A stretch of DNA of 64,000 bases, taken from the NCBI RefSeq assembly GCF_000281895.1, contig NZ_CM001558.1:1306556-1370555 (forward strand). The letters are read 5' to 3'. This DNA comes from Pseudomonas fluorescens Q2-87. GTDB lineage: Bacteria; Pseudomonadota; Gammaproteobacteria; Pseudomonadales; Pseudomonadaceae. A program made the translations under genes and the position numbers. Below, piece by piece: positions 54,212 to 63,645 of this stretch (its first letter is position 1; every line of letters starts with the position of its first letter). Below the pieces are notes generated by a model that was given only the letters and a program-made list of their open reading frames with translations, did no database searches and was not told the origin of the DNA.

Positions 54212-55993
54212 TTACGTTTTCTCCTTCAGGGTTTCCTGGTTTCGCCAGGCCGATACTAAAATTCCATAGTCCTCTGATGTGCGTGGAGTTGCCCAGTTCT
54301 TTGATACTTCTGGGTCTTTGCTGTTTGGATATTTGTCAGGAGGTAGTATGCTAATTCTGCATCTTGTTGGGAGCTTTGCTGCCTCTCCAACGATTATGGC
54401 CTCACCTGTTCTTAACACCGGGAGAGAATCAATTATTCCCGCTAATCCTTCTGACATTGCGGATTTAACTATGCCTCTATCCGTTGAGTTGTTTATTCGA
54501 AGCGCGATAATTGTTCCGCATTGCGATAAAATGGTTTCATCTATCTCTGAAGGTCTTTGGCTAACAATCATTGCTCCTACACCAAATTTGCGGCCCTCCT
54601 TTGCAATTCTTTGAACCATATGCTTCGCTAGCCCTGTTTCGGACTTGGAGAGATATCTGTGCGCTTCCTCTAGTACTACTAATAATGGGCGACTTTTCAT
54701 CCCCGAGGATAGATTTCTACCCCATATTGCCGACTCAAATAAAATGTCTAGAATTGACCCGAGAAGTAAACTCAATCGAGTGGAGGGCATTCCTGATAAG
54801 TCAAGTATTGTGATGGGTTTATCATGTCCTAACCATTCAGCTAACAGCTCGTCTAGATCTTTTTCGACTTTGCCGTCTTTGTCTGGATTCCAAGGACCGG
54901 GATTTAGTAAAAAAGAATATTGTGAATCGAGCAATCGGGACTTCATTAGCTCGAGCTGCTTCTTTATTTGTCCGGGGCCACCTTTTTGTGGTGGGCTCTT
55001 ACCAGCACCTGGCGGCTTAAATTTTGGTGAAATTAACTTGTCGAAGTCGCCCTTCGAGGTATAGGCCGGGTCTGTTAAGTCTTCATCGTTCCAGTTGACA
55101 GTGTCGTCATGGTACAGATCGTACCAGATTTTTTTTATTCTATACGGTAAAGGGGTGAATCCGGTTATTTTTTCCGGGTCAATATCTAGAATTTTGTTTG
55201 TTGTTAGGGAAAGCTTCTTTTCTTCAATAGTCTTGTCTAGGTACTGTGTTTTATAGGTTTCGTTCAAGTTGCCGCACAGAAAGTCAATAAGATTTTCGGG
55301 GGAGATACACCAGTATGGGATGAAGAGTTTATTTACGCTGTCTGGTGTGACTGAAAAAACTTTGGCAATATCTCCCAGTGCAGAGGCGTACTCACCATGG
55401 ATGTCAATTAGTAAGACTCTGGATGATGGGAGTTTTATGTGGTCGTTGTGCAAGACGAGCGATCTTAGAATGGAAGCTGTGCTTGTGGATTTTCCTGAGC
55501 CGGTCGATCCTAATATTGCGGAGTGTCTTGAGACAAGTTTATTTAAGTCAACGCTAACGTCTATCCCATCTGAGCTCGACAATTTACCTATTTTAAATTG
55601 TCCTTCGTCTGAGGTCCCGAAAATTGTTAGAAGATCGCTATCGACAACAATGTGGACGTTGTCACCTATGCTGGGATATTCGCTAATACCTCTATCGAAC
55701 TCGCCGCCGATGATCTCTCCGATTAATTCGACTCGTATCCAGCGTCTTTGCGGGAATATTTTATGGTCGCTTTCTAAGTTTGAAGATTCGTTTGATTCGG
55801 AAATAACACCATATAATTGATTGTATCCAAGGGGGATTTTTACGAAGCTTCCGACTTGGCCGATCCTGTAGTTTTTGCCCTCAAGAATAGTTATTCCGGA
55901 CTCCATTGTTTCAGAAAGTTCAACAGCAATGGATGAACTCGAAACGGAACTAATATTCCCTAGCAATGTGGGGCTATACATGATGTTTGTCAT
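54212..55993 (-). CDS. HerA/VirB4-like ATPase of a SIR2-HerA anti-phage system
   Basis: A 593-aa P-loop ATPase. An N-terminal HAS-barrel-like beta region (about 1-125) is followed by Walker A GSTGSGKST (162-170), a glycine/proline-rich insert (about 350), and Walker B LLVVLEEAH (437-445) with QRIAKEGRKFGVGAMIVSQRP after it, the HerA sensor/arginine region. The operon with a SIR2 enzyme matches the SIR2-HerA system reported to abort infection by NAD+ depletion and DNA action. It is AT-rich compared with the flanks. Its start overlaps the sir2 end by 20 bases; MYSP at 55981 is an alternative start. Confidence 0.88.
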   Translation of the reverse strand: MTNIMYSPTLLGNISSVSSSSIAVELSETMESGITILEGKNYRIGQVGSFVKIPLGYNQLYGVISESNESSNLESDHKIFPQRRWIRVELIGEIIGGEFDRGISEYPSIGDNVHIVVDSDLLTIFGTSDEGQFKIGKLSSSDGIDVSVDLNKLVSRHSAILGSTGSGKSTSTASILRSLVLHNDHIKLPSSRVLLIDIHGEYASALGDIAKVFSVTPDSVNKLFIPYWCISPENLIDFLCGNLNETYKTQYLDKTIEEKKLSLTTNKILDIDPEKITGFTPLPYRIKKIWYDLYHDDTVNWNDEDLTDPAYTSKGDFDKLISPKFKPPGAGKSPPQKGGPGQIKKQLELMKSRLLDSQYSFLLNPGPWNPDKDGKVEKDLDELLAEWLGHDKPITILDLSGMPSTRLSLLLGSILDILFESAIWGRNLSSGMKSRPLLVVLEEAHRYLSKSETGLAKHMVQRIAKEGRKFGVGAMIVSQRPSEIDETILSQCGTIIALRINNSTDRGIVKSAMSEGLAGIIDSLPVLRTGEAIIVGEAAKLPTRCRISILPPDKYPNSKDPEVSKNWATPRTSEDYGILVSAWRNQETLKEKT

Positions 55994-57197
55994 CCCCGCT
56001 TGTTTGGATATGCGGTGGTTCAGAGAGTTGGAAGGGGGGAGTTAGTGGTATTTCTTCAAATTTAATTCCAAATTCACCTCCAGCAGTCGCCAAGAAACGA
56101 GTTAGTATCTTGAAGTCTCCAAGAAGAAAGTCCTCGTTCTTGAAGTATTCTTCTCTAATAGCTTCCCAGTTTTTGGCTGGTAGTATCCCCGTACGCCATT
56201 TCGCTTCTACTCCATTAATTATTGCCCCGTCCCTGCAGAAAACACTCACATTGGGACATTTCATAGCAATTTCGCGAGCGAATGACTCTTCAGATAGCTT
56301 ATTGTATTGAAAGGCGAACATGGCTGTTGAGGGATTTGCTATTAAGCTTTCAATTATTTTTGAAGTTATGTGGGCGTCTGCGAAAGAAAAGCCTGATGAA
56401 ATTAATAAAGTGTCTGGTTCTAAGAGGAAGTTTTTAAAGCGCTCAAATAGAGAAGAAAATGGTGCCGCTTGAGTTTGGTCGTATTTTATGTGTGATGGGT
56501 AAACCATGCTCGTGTTTTGTGAGTGAGGTATTCTGATGACCTCCTTGCTTGGCCCGATTTCCCATCCAATTGAACCGTGCAATTTCCATAGCCTTACCCA
56601 CCTTGATGGTAGATCATTTCTTGAAATACTTGATGGGTCGAAAAAGGCATTTCTAGAGCCACTAAATCCATCGAAGTATGGTGTTTTAACGCGCTCTAAT
56701 GCCTGCTCCACTAGTAAGTCATAATTTGTGGTGAAGATCTCAACTCCGTGCTTTCTATTAATTCCGTTAATCCAAGATACCAGTTCGCAGTATGGGGTGG
56801 GGCTCGCTGGTAGTTCTCGGTCAACTACTTTTTTTATGGAGTTGCATATGTTTTCCGTAAGCTGTGTAAAATTTTTGCTGTCATAGCCGTGAACTGTTGC
56901 TGTTCCTATAACATCCGCTAGTGCTCTAATTTTTGACAAGACTTTTTCGAAGTTTTTATCATCTATCGAGTTTTCAATTTCATTGAAAACTCTTAGGTCT
57001 TCCGTGGATAGATCTAACTTTATAGCGCGAGTTAAGCCTACAACGTTTGGGATTAGCGGCTCCCAAGTGTCTTTTCCAACGTTGATACTTACAGGTGCTC
57101 CCGCGCCGAGAAGGATCCCAATTTTCTTCTTGCCATTAGTGATGATCTGACGAAAGCCAAACATGTATTGGTCGGGGTTGTGCACGGACTCGTTCAT
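55974..57197 (-). CDS. SIR2-like NADase of a SIR2-HerA anti-phage system
   Basis: A 407-aa protein. SIR2 signatures are GILLGAGAPVS (27-37, nucleotide loop), IFTTNYDLLVEQA (Asn158) and LWKLHGSIGW (His207). In defence SIR2 proteins the Asn and His are catalytic for NAD+ cleavage. It lacks zinc-finger cysteines of deacetylase sirtuins. AAGGA precedes ATG 57197. It is the first gene of the three-gene unit. The segment has low GC content and atypical codons, signs of recent transfer. Confidence 0.88.
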   Translation of the reverse strand: MNESVHNPDQYMFGFRQIITNGKKKIGILLGAGAPVSINVGKDTWEPLIPNVVGLTRAIKLDLSTEDLRVFNEIENSIDDKNFEKVLSKIRALADVIGTATVHGYDSKNFTQLTENICNSIKKVVDRELPASPTPYCELVSWINGINRKHGVEIFTTNYDLLVEQALERVKTPYFDGFSGSRNAFFDPSSISRNDLPSRWVRLWKLHGSIGWEIGPSKEVIRIPHSQNTSMVYPSHIKYDQTQAAPFSSLFERFKNFLLEPDTLLISSGFSFADAHITSKIIESLIANPSTAMFAFQYNKLSEESFAREIAMKCPNVSVFCRDGAIINGVEAKWRTGILPAKNWEAIREEYFKNEDFLLGDFKILTRFLATAGGEFGIKFEEIPLTPPFQLSEPPHIQTSGDDKHHV

Positions 57198-57209
57198 GCC
57201 AGTTCCTTA

Positions 57210-57246
57210 GCTAAAAAAAAGCCCCGCATGAGCAGGGCTTTTTTAG
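57210..57246 (-). terminator. Terminator of nrdB, just upstream of sir2
   Basis: On the minus strand GCTAAAAAAGCCCTGCT, a short loop and a GCGGGGCTTTTTTTTAGC arm form a strong terminator ending 13 bases before the SIR2 ATG. It lies within the leader of any transcript from the promoter at 57275-57303. Confidence 0.88.
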
Positions 57247-57274
57247 CTACCCTAACAACCATGTAAGGTAGACT

Positions 57275-57303
57275 CTTATTGCATGGCATTACGCCACTGT
57301 CAA
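57275..57303 (-). promoter_or_regulatory. Candidate promoter at the nrdB stop reading into sir2
   Basis: TTGACA (57298-57303, complement TGTCAA) and AATAAG (57275-57280) are separated by 17 bases on the minus strand. The -35 is a perfect match and overlaps the nrdB stop codon; the -10 is 4/6. Transcripts meet the nrdB terminator before sir2. Confidence 0.5.
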
Positions 57304-58547
57304 TCCCAGCTCAAAGCCCCACCCGTCTGATACTCAATCACTCGCGTCTCAAAGAAATTCTTCTCTTTCTTCAAGTCCATGATCTCGCTCATCCAAGGGA
57401 ACGGGTTAGTCGTGCCTGGATACTCTTCCTTAAGACCAATCTGCGACAGACGACGGTTAGCGATGAACTTGAGGTAGTCCTCCATCATCGCCGCATTCAT
57501 CCCCAACACGCCGCGAGGCATGGTGTCGCGGGCGTATTCGATTTCCAGCTGGGTCCCTTGCAGGATCATCTGGGTCGCTTCTTCCTTCATCTCGGCATCC
57601 CACAGGTGTGGGTTTTCGATTTTGATCTGGTTGATCACGTCGATGCCGAAGTTCAGGTGCATGGATTCGTCGCGCAGGATGTACTGGAACTGCTCGGCGA
57701 CGCCGGTCATTTTGTTGCGGCGGCCCATGGAGAGGATCTGGGTGAAGCCGCAGTAGAAGAAGATGCCTTCCAGGACGCAGTAATAAGCGATCAGGTTGCG
57801 CAGCAACTCTTTGTCGGTGTCCGGGGTGCCGGTTTCGAACTTCGGATCGGAGATCGAACGGGTGTATTTCAGGCCCCAGGCGGCTTTTTTCGCGACCGAT
57901 GGGATCTCGTGGTACATGTTGAAGATTTCGCCTTCATCCATGGCCAGCGATTCGATGCAGTACTGGTAGGCGTGGGTATGGATCGCCTCTTCGAACGCCT
58001 GGCGCAGGATGTATTGGCGGCATTCCGGGTTGGTAATCAGGCGGTACACGGCCAGGACCAGGTTGTTGGCAACCAGGGAATCGGCGGTGGAGAAGAAGCC
58101 CAGGTTGCGCATCACGATGCGGCGTTCGTCGTCGGTCAGACCTTCCGGGTCTTTCCAGAGGGCGATGTCGGCGGTCATGTTGACTTCTTGCGGCATCCAG
58201 TGGTTTGCGCAGCCGTCCAGGTACTTCTGCCAGGCCCAGTCGTATTTGAATGGCACGAGCTGGTTGAGGTCGGCGCGGCAGTTGATCATGCGCTTTTCAT
58301 CGACGGCGACACGGGCGGCGGCGCCTTCGAGTTCGGCGAGGCCTTCGGCGACGTCGAGTTTGTCGAGGGCGGCCTTGGCGCGAATGATCGCGGCCGAGTC
58401 GCTGGCCGTCACGGCCCGGGCTTCAAGAGCAGCGGCACCGCCGGCGCTGTCGAGGCGGTCCATGTTGGCTTCAGAAGCGTGGCCGGCGTTGGCGCCTTTT
58501 ACAGCAACTTCGCCGTCTTCTTTGTCGAATTCGTCCCAGCTCAGCAT
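57300..58547 (-). CDS. nrdB: Class Ia ribonucleotide reductase beta subunit NrdB
   Basis: A 415-aa di-iron protein carrying the tyrosyl radical. Iron ligands are in the [15 protein letters not shown] region (about 270) and [16 protein letters not shown] (about 187), and the C-terminal tail is GGALSWD, which binds NrdA. CAGGAG precedes ATG 58547. nrdA is not adjacent within the window, unlike many pseudomonads where nrdA and nrdB are close. An N-terminal 70-residue extension before the core is Ala-rich. Confidence 0.95.
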   Translation of the reverse strand: MLSWDEFDKEDGEVAVKGANAGHASEANMDRLDSAGGAAALEARAVTASDSAAIIRAKAALDKLDVAEGLAELEGAAARVAVDEKRMINCRADLNQLVPFKYDWAWQKYLDGCANHWMPQEVNMTADIALWKDPEGLTDDERRIVMRNLGFFSTADSLVANNLVLAVYRLITNPECRQYILRQAFEEAIHTHAYQYCIESLAMDEGEIFNMYHEIPSVAKKAAWGLKYTRSISDPKFETGTPDTDKELLRNLIAYYCVLEGIFFYCGFTQILSMGRRNKMTGVAEQFQYILRDESMHLNFGIDVINQIKIENPHLWDAEMKEEATQMILQGTQLEIEYARDTMPRGVLGMNAAMMEDYLKFIANRRLSQIGLKEEYPGTTNPFPWMSEIMDLKKEKNFFETRVIEYQTGGALSWD

Positions 58548-59035
58548 GACGTGTCGTCTCCTGCGTGAGGGCCAGATGCCCGATGAAGGCCTACTGGCCG
58601 CGGTGGATCTTGGAAAATCGTTTGTTGCAGCAGCTAACGCAGGCAATAAACAGAAAAATGTACGGGCGATCCTGAAGCGGCTGTGTACGCGAGGAGGCTA
58701 GGGGCCCCTGCGTGGGCTTCAGGTTGGCTTGACTCCCTGTAAGGGAATATTGCAGGCCCGTTTAAGGCGGCATTATAAGGACTTTTTTGCCTACGTGCTG
58801 CGGCGAAATGGCTCACAGAAGGGGTGGCGAAGGGCATATCCGCGTGGGAGCGAGGGTTTACAAGGCTTTGGCCGTTGAAGATTTTTTTTGCATGAGTCGG
58901 ATGGCCGTTTTTTTGATCAAAAAACGAGCGTTTTTTGCAGTTTTGCACTACATGTTGTGTTTATGAAGGGTTTTCAGCGGTTGCAGACACAACCAGGCCC
59001 GATCGAAATCGGGCCATGGAAAATGCCAGTATTGA
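58548..59035. promoter_or_regulatory. Long upstream region of nrdB with a -10 element and NrdR-box-like sequence
   Basis: No gene is seen. A TATAAT -10 lies on the minus strand at 58772-58777 with a weak -35, and GCACTACATGTTGTGT at 58945-58960 resembles one NrdR box. A second box at the usual spacing is not clear. Confidence 0.45.
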
Positions 59036-59251
59036 TCAATCGGTACGGCTTGAGCCGGTGCGATCGCTGCCATCGGCGGCGACGGTTGCCGAGTCGCTGT
59101 GGTCGAAACCGTCGGTGGCGATAGTGGCTGCATCCGTCAGGTTGTAGCGATCGATGGCGGCGGCGGAACCGGTGCGATCGAAGCCGTCGGCGGCGAAGCT
59201 ATTGGCGGCCAGTACGGACAGGGTCAAGGCGAAGAACAGTTTGCTTTTCAT
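59036..59251 (-). CDS. Small exported repeat protein (71 aa)
   Basis: A 71-aa protein. The signal peptide MKSKLFFALTLSVLAANSFA is followed by three degenerate repeats of ADGFDRTGSAA type, with DG, FD and S/T positions kept. No cysteines. AGGAG lies upstream. No known domain. It may be an extracellular or cell-surface peptide; it precedes the DUF2790 gene on the same strand. Confidence 0.65.
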   Translation of the reverse strand: MKSKLFFALTLSVLAANSFAADGFDRTGSAAAIDRYNLTDAATIATDGFDHSDSATVAADGSDRTGSSRTD

Positions 59252-59282
59252 GGTGGTTGCTCCTGGTTCGTTCATACGTTGA

Positions 59283-59546
59283 TCAGCCGTTGGAGCAGCC
59301 GTTGCCCATGATGCTGTAGCGCAGGATGTGACGTTGGCCTTTGGAGTCGTCGTATTCCATCTTTGCCGGGACCACTTCGCAGATATTGGGGATTTCGCTC
59401 ATGGAGATGACTTTGGCGATATCCAGGTGAGTGGAGTAGGTGTACTCCTCAATGGCTGGCTTTTGCTGTGCGACATCGGTCGGGGCCTCGTCTGCCATTG
59501 CGGTTGCGCAAAGACTGCCGAGGACCAGAACCCATAAAGCTTTCAT
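59283..59546 (-). CDS. DUF2790-family exported protein
   Basis: An 87-aa exported protein. The signal peptide MKALWVLVLGSLCATAMA is followed by the DUF2790 core, with YTYSTHLDIAKVISMS, CEVVPAKMEYDDSKG and YSIMGNGCSN carrying two conserved cysteines. Pseudomonads hold many copies, often linked to copper or two-component stress responses. ATG 59546 with AAAGGTGAAATA upstream. Function unknown. Confidence 0.82.
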   Translation of the reverse strand: MKALWVLVLGSLCATAMADEAPTDVAQQKPAIEEYTYSTHLDIAKVISMSEIPNICEVVPAKMEYDDSKGQRHILRYSIMGNGCSNG

Positions 59547-60115
59547 CTTTATTTCACCTTTTTTGAGGTCGAATGGGGTCACGCAACCTTTTTGGGGTTG
59601 CGTGTGGAGCAAGTTTTGGAAGTTGGATTAACGGCCTTCGTGGGGGCTGTGTTGCGTTAATCGTGTTTGCCGGTTGGCGAGGCGGATTTTAGAAGGTGAG
59701 GGTAGGGGTAAACAGACTCGGTTTTGATAAACACTGTTGGTTGATCTGGTAATAATCGTCGTAGGAAGCGGTGGCTGTCTGTTACATCTGTGTTGGATCT
59801 ACCGCCGTCTTCGCGAGCAAGCCCGCTCCCACAGGGGGATCTGTGTCGCACACAAAGTAGGCATTCACCGACATTCAACTGTGGGAGCGGGCTTGCTCGC
59901 GAAGGCGGCATTTACATCAAATGTTGATGTTGACTGACACACCGTCATCGCGAGCAAGCTCGGCTCCCACAGGGAAATTCCTGCTGGCAACGCCTTGCAC
60001 GTTAGTACCGACATTTTGTAGGGACTTGTTACTACCATCGTCGAATGGTTCTATAGGCCCGCCCCGGGCTACAACGGGACCATACAAAAACAACTATGTC
60101 TCCGAGGTAAGAAAG
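59547..60115. other. Upstream region of acs with three REP units
   Basis: No gene is seen between the DUF2790 gene and acs. Most of the middle is REP sequence. The acs promoter should lie near 59975-60100; GG-N9-GC at 59985-59998 resembles a sigma-54 promoter but has one base too few. Confidence 0.5.
59801..59974. repeat. Cluster of three REP units (GTGGGAGCGG type)
   Basis: Units at about 59808-59834, 59880-59908 and 59948-59974. The last has an extra G (AGCTCGGCTCCC). Confidence 0.87.
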
Positions 60116-62071
60116 ATGAGTGCGGCTTCTCTGTATCCCGTTCGCCCCGAGGTTGCGGCCAGTACGTTGACTGACGAGGCGACCTACAAGGCGATGTATC
60201 AGCAGTCGGTCGTCAACCCGGATGGCTTCTGGCGCGAGCAGGCCAAGCGCCTCGATTGGATCAAGCCCTTCACCACGGTGAAGCAGACGTCCTTCGACGA
60301 TCACCATGTCGATATCAAGTGGTTTGCCGATGGCACCTTGAACGTTTCCTACAACTGCCTCGACCGTCACCTGGCCGAGCGCGGCGATCAAATTGCGATT
60401 ATCTGGGAGGGCGATGACCCGGCCGAGAGCCGCAACATCACCTATCGCGAGCTGCATGAAGAAGTCTGCAAGTTCGCCAACGCCCTGCGCGGCCAGGACG
60501 TGCATCGCGGCGACGTGGTGACGATCTACATGCCGATGATCCCTGAAGCCGTGGTCGCGATGCTGGCCTGTGCCCGGATCGGTGCGATTCATTCGGTGGT
60601 GTTCGGCGGTTTCTCGCCTGAAGCACTGGCCGGCCGGATCATCGACTGCAAATCCAAAGTGGTGATCACCGCTGACGAAGGCGTTCGCGCCGGCAAGAAG
60701 ATCCCGCTCAAGGCCAACGTCGATGATGCGTTGACCAACCCGGAAACCAGCAGCATCCAGAAAGTCATCGTGTGCAAGCGCACCGGTGGTGGCATCAAGT
60801 GGAACCAGCACCGCGACATCTGGTACGAAGACCTGATGAAAGTCGCCGGCACCGTTTGCGCGCCGAAGGAAATGGGCGCCGAGGAAGCGTTGTTCATCCT
60901 CTACACCTCCGGTTCCACCGGCAAGCCCAAGGGTGTGCAGCACACCACGGCCGGCTACCTGTTGTATGCGGCGCTGACCCACGAGCGCGTGTTCGATTAC
61001 AAGCCGGGCGAGGTCTACTGGTGCACCGCCGACGTCGGCTGGGTCACCGGCCACAGCTACATCGTCTATGGCCCGCTGGCCAACGGCGCGACCACGCTGC
61101 TGTTCGAAGGCGTGCCGAACTACCCGGACATTACCCGGGTGGCCAAGGTCATCGACAAGCATAAGGTCAATATCCTCTACACCGCGCCAACCGCTATCCG
61201 CGCAATGATGGCGTCGGGTACCGCCGCTGTTGAAGGCGCGGATGGCAGCAGCCTGCGCCTGTTGGGCTCGGTGGGTGAGCCGATCAACCCCGAAGCCTGG
61301 GACTGGTACTACAAGAATGTCGGCAAGGAACGTTGCCCGATCGTCGACACTTGGTGGCAGACCGAAACCGGTGGCGTGCTGATCAGCCCATTGCCGGGCG
61401 CCACGGCGTTGAAACCCGGTTCGGCCACGCGTCCGTTCTTCGGTGTGGTGCCGGCGCTGGTGGACAACCTCGGCAACCTGATCGAAGGCGCGTCCGAAGG
61501 CAACCTGGTGATTCTCGATTCGTGGCCAGGCCAGGCCCGTACGCTGTACGGCGACCATGACCGCTTCGTCGACACCTACTTCAAGACCTTCAGCGGCATG
61601 TATTTCACCGGTGACGGTGCGCGTCGCGACGAGGACGGTTACTACTGGATCACCGGCCGGGTGGATGACGTACTCAACGTGTCCGGTCACCGCATGGGCA
61701 CGGCCGAGATCGAAAGCGCCATGGTCGCCCACCCGAAAGTCGCCGAAGCGGCGGTGGTCGGTGTGCCGCACGACATCAAGGGGCAGGGCATTTATGTCTA
61801 CGTCACCCTGAACGCTGGCGAAGAAACCAGCGAGGCACTGCGCCTGGAACTGAAAAACTGGGTGCGCAAGGAGATCGGTCCGATTGCTTCGCCGGACGTC
61901 ATCCAGTGGGCGCCGGGTCTGCCGAAAACCCGTTCGGGCAAGATCATGCGCCGCATCCTGCGCAAGATCGCCACGGCGGAATACGACGCGTTGGGTGATA
62001 TCTCCACCCTCGCCGATCCAAGTGTGGTGGCGCACTTGATCGAGACGCACAAGACCATGAACGTCGCCTGA
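60116..62071 (+). CDS. acsA: Acetyl-coenzyme A synthetase
   Basis: A 651-aa AMP-forming acetate:CoA ligase. The AMP-binding motif is [15 protein letters not shown] (about residues 262-276), TWWQTETGG (about 413), [20 protein letters not shown] (about 498) and the C-terminal [14 protein letters not shown] with the regulatory acetylation Lys. It converts acetate to acetyl-CoA. ATG 60116 after GAGG is the natural start; the upstream frame has no homology. The gene order acsA-aotJ is the P. aeruginosa order I recall. Confidence 0.97.
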   Translation: MSAASLYPVRPEVAASTLTDEATYKAMYQQSVVNPDGFWREQAKRLDWIKPFTTVKQTSFDDHHVDIKWFADGTLNVSYNCLDRHLAERGDQIAIIWEGDDPAESRNITYRELHEEVCKFANALRGQDVHRGDVVTIYMPMIPEAVVAMLACARIGAIHSVVFGGFSPEALAGRIIDCKSKVVITADEGVRAGKKIPLKANVDDALTNPETSSIQKVIVCKRTGGGIKWNQHRDIWYEDLMKVAGTVCAPKEMGAEEALFILYTSGSTGKPKGVQHTTAGYLLYAALTHERVFDYKPGEVYWCTADVGWVTGHSYIVYGPLANGATTLLFEGVPNYPDITRVAKVIDKHKVNILYTAPTAIRAMMASGTAAVEGADGSSLRLLGSVGEPINPEAWDWYYKNVGKERCPIVDTWWQTETGGVLISPLPGATALKPGSATRPFFGVVPALVDNLGNLIEGASEGNLVILDSWPGQARTLYGDHDRFVDTYFKTFSGMYFTGDGARRDEDGYYWITGRVDDVLNVSGHRMGTAEIESAMVAHPKVAEAAVVGVPHDIKGQGIYVYVTLNAGEETSEALRLELKNWVRKEIGPIASPDVIQWAPGLPKTRSGKIMRRILRKIATAEYDALGDISTLADPSVVAHLIETHKTMNVA

Positions 62072-62089
62072 CGGTAACCCGTAAAACCG

Positions 62090-62127
62090 AAAAGCCCCGC
62101 CCGGCAGTGCCGAGCGGGGCTTTTTTT
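62090..62127 (+). terminator. Terminator of acsA
   Basis: AAAAGCCCCGC, a CCGGCAGTGCCGA stem-loop and GCGGGGCTTTTTTT, 19 bases after the acsA stop. Confidence 0.93.
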
Positions 62128-62148
62128 GGATGTCGAGCGCGTAGCTCT

Positions 62149-62281
62149 GTGGCGAGGGAGCTTGCTCCCGCTGGGCTGCACAGCAGCCCCAAAACCAGAC
62201 ACTGCGGTCATTCAGTCATACCGTATCGGCCGACCTACGACTGCTGCGCAGCCGAGCGGGAGCAAGCTCCCTCGCCACAGG
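62149..62281. repeat. REP pair (GCGAGGGAGC type) after acsA
   Basis: Inverted copies lie at about 62149-62190 and 62241-62281, separated by about 50 bases. Confidence 0.87.
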
Positions 62282-62346
62282 GTTGTGTGTGTGGCTGGCA
62301 TGGTCCGCGAATAAATATCGAGCTTTGTCGTCAGACGCTTCCGAAT

Positions 62347-62372
62347 GTTACCCATGTTTCGAAATGTGTAAC
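62347..62372. promoter_or_regulatory. 26-bp near-palindrome, unknown operator
   Basis: The outer arms GTTAC and GTAAC and the inner core TTTCGAAA form a dyad with a few mismatches (left half GTTACCCATGTTT; right half CGAAATGTGTAAC). It lies about 410 bases upstream of aotJ, with no T-tract. Confidence 0.5.
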
Positions 62373-62597
62373 CAAAGGCGCCACAACGGGGCGATGTGAA
62401 ACGTAACGCCCTGCTACAGGGCGGCTCCAGACGTCTCTGAAAATAAGCCGACACGCTGTGCTTGCCGGATTAGAAGGGTTTGCGAATAATGGGCCCGCTA
62501 TTTGCAGCATAGATCGGTTTCCCTTCTTTTGCCTTTGCATGAATTTGCGGGGCTGTCAATGTGCTCGATCCGCTTTCTTGGTGCTTCTGTAATTTGT

Positions 62598-62613
62598 TGT
62601 CGCATTGAAGAAA
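62598..62613 (+). promoter_or_regulatory. ArgR half-site candidate upstream of aotJ
   Basis: TGTCGC-N8-AA at 62598-62613 matches the half-site consensus I recall for P. aeruginosa ArgR. A weaker TGTCGT follows at about 62628. AotJQMP is a known ArgR target. Confidence 0.5.
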
Positions 62614-62780
62614 TATCGGCTTCGGGCCTGTCGTTAGAATGCCGATCACTCGCTCGTCGTGGCCTGCGTTGAATAAAGCGTGGGCTTCCTAGGACGCAGC
62701 ACCAAAGTTCGTTTCACCCATTCGCATATTGGGCTGTTGCTCACTCTGCCGTTTTTGCCCTTTACCGATGGAGTCCCAAG

Positions 62781-63554
62781 ATGAAGAAACTTGTGCTGCT
62801 TGGCGCCCTGGCACTGTCCGTGCTGTCGCTGCCGACCTTCGCCGATGAAAAGCCTCTGAAAATCGGTATCGAAGCGGCTTACCCTCCGTTTGCCTCGAAA
62901 GCCCCGGATGGCAACATCGTCGGTTTCGACTACGACATCGGCAATGCGCTGTGCGAAGAGATGAAGGTCAAGTGCGTGTGGGTCGAGCAGGAATTCGACG
63001 GTCTGATCCCGGCGCTCAAGGTCCGCAAGATCGACGCGATCCTTTCGTCCATGTCCATCACCGAAGACCGCAAGAAGTCCGTTGATTTCACCAACAAGTA
63101 CTACAACACCCCGGCTCGCCTGGTGATGAAGGCCGGCACCCAGGTCAGCGACGGCCTGACCGAGCTCAAGGGCAAGAACATTGGCGTGCAGCGCGGTTCG
63201 ATCCACGAGCGTTTCGCCCGTGAAGTCCTGGCCCCGCTGGGCGCCGAGATCAAGCCGTACGGTTCGCAGAACGAGATCTACCTCGATGTTTCCGCAGGTC
63301 GTCTCGACGGCACGGTGGCAGACGCTACGCTGCTGAATGACGGCTTCCTGAAGACAGACGCCGGCAAAGGCTTCGCGTTCGTTGGCCCGGCCTTCACCGA
63401 CGTCAACTATTTCGGCGACGGCGTGGGCATCGCGGTGCGCAAGGGTGACGCGCTGAAAGACAAGATCAGCGCTGCCATCGCAGCCATCCGCGAGAACGGC
63501 AAGTACAAGCAAATCCAGGACAAGTACTTCGACTTCGACATTTACGGCAAGTAA
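62781..63554 (+). CDS. aotJ: Arginine/ornithine-binding protein AotJ
   Basis: A 257-aa periplasmic type II binding protein. The signal peptide [21 protein letters not shown] is followed by the SBP_bac_3 motif [18 protein letters not shown] (about 26-43) and [20 protein letters not shown] with two cysteines. It delivers basic amino acids to the AotQM permease. ATG 62781 after GGAGTCCC. The position next to acsA agrees with the assignment. Confidence 0.93.
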   Translation: MKKLVLLGALALSVLSLPTFADEKPLKIGIEAAYPPFASKAPDGNIVGFDYDIGNALCEEMKVKCVWVEQEFDGLIPALKVRKIDAILSSMSITEDRKKSVDFTNKYYNTPARLVMKAGTQVSDGLTELKGKNIGVQRGSIHERFAREVLAPLGAEIKPYGSQNEIYLDVSAGRLDGTVADATLLNDGFLKTDAGKGFAFVGPAFTDVNYFGDGVGIAVRKGDALKDKISAAIAAIRENGKYKQIQDKYFDFDIYGK

Positions 63555-63576
63555 ATACGTCGCTTTGATAAGTGCG

Positions 63577-63620
63577 AAATGGCGCAAGCAACAGAATCTC
63601 TGCGGTTTGCGCCATTTTTT
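63577..63620 (+). terminator. Attenuating hairpin between aotJ and aotQ
   Basis: AAATGGCGCAA and TTGCGCCATTTTTT form a stem around about 19 bases. It lies 22 bases after aotJ and 25 bases before aotQ, so partial termination would favour the binding protein. Confidence 0.78.
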
Positions 63621-63645
63621 CATCCCACATTCGAGGACCTGAATC

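Larger units (their letters stand above)
62282..62780. other. Upstream regulatory region of the aot operon
   Basis: About 500 bases without a gene. It contains the 26-bp inverted repeat and the ArgR-like half-site listed separately. The aotJ promoter should lie in the last 200 bases; no perfect -10 is clear. Confidence 0.5.

Noticed and set aside
59985..59998. Sigma-54 promoter-like TGGCA...TTGCA upstream of acsA
   Set aside because: GG and GC are 9 bases apart instead of 10, which is not tolerated by sigma-54.
60032..62050. Long open frame antisense to acsA (about 670 codons)
   Set aside because: Same explanation: third-position GC bias opens the opposite strand. It has no recognisable motif and no RBS.
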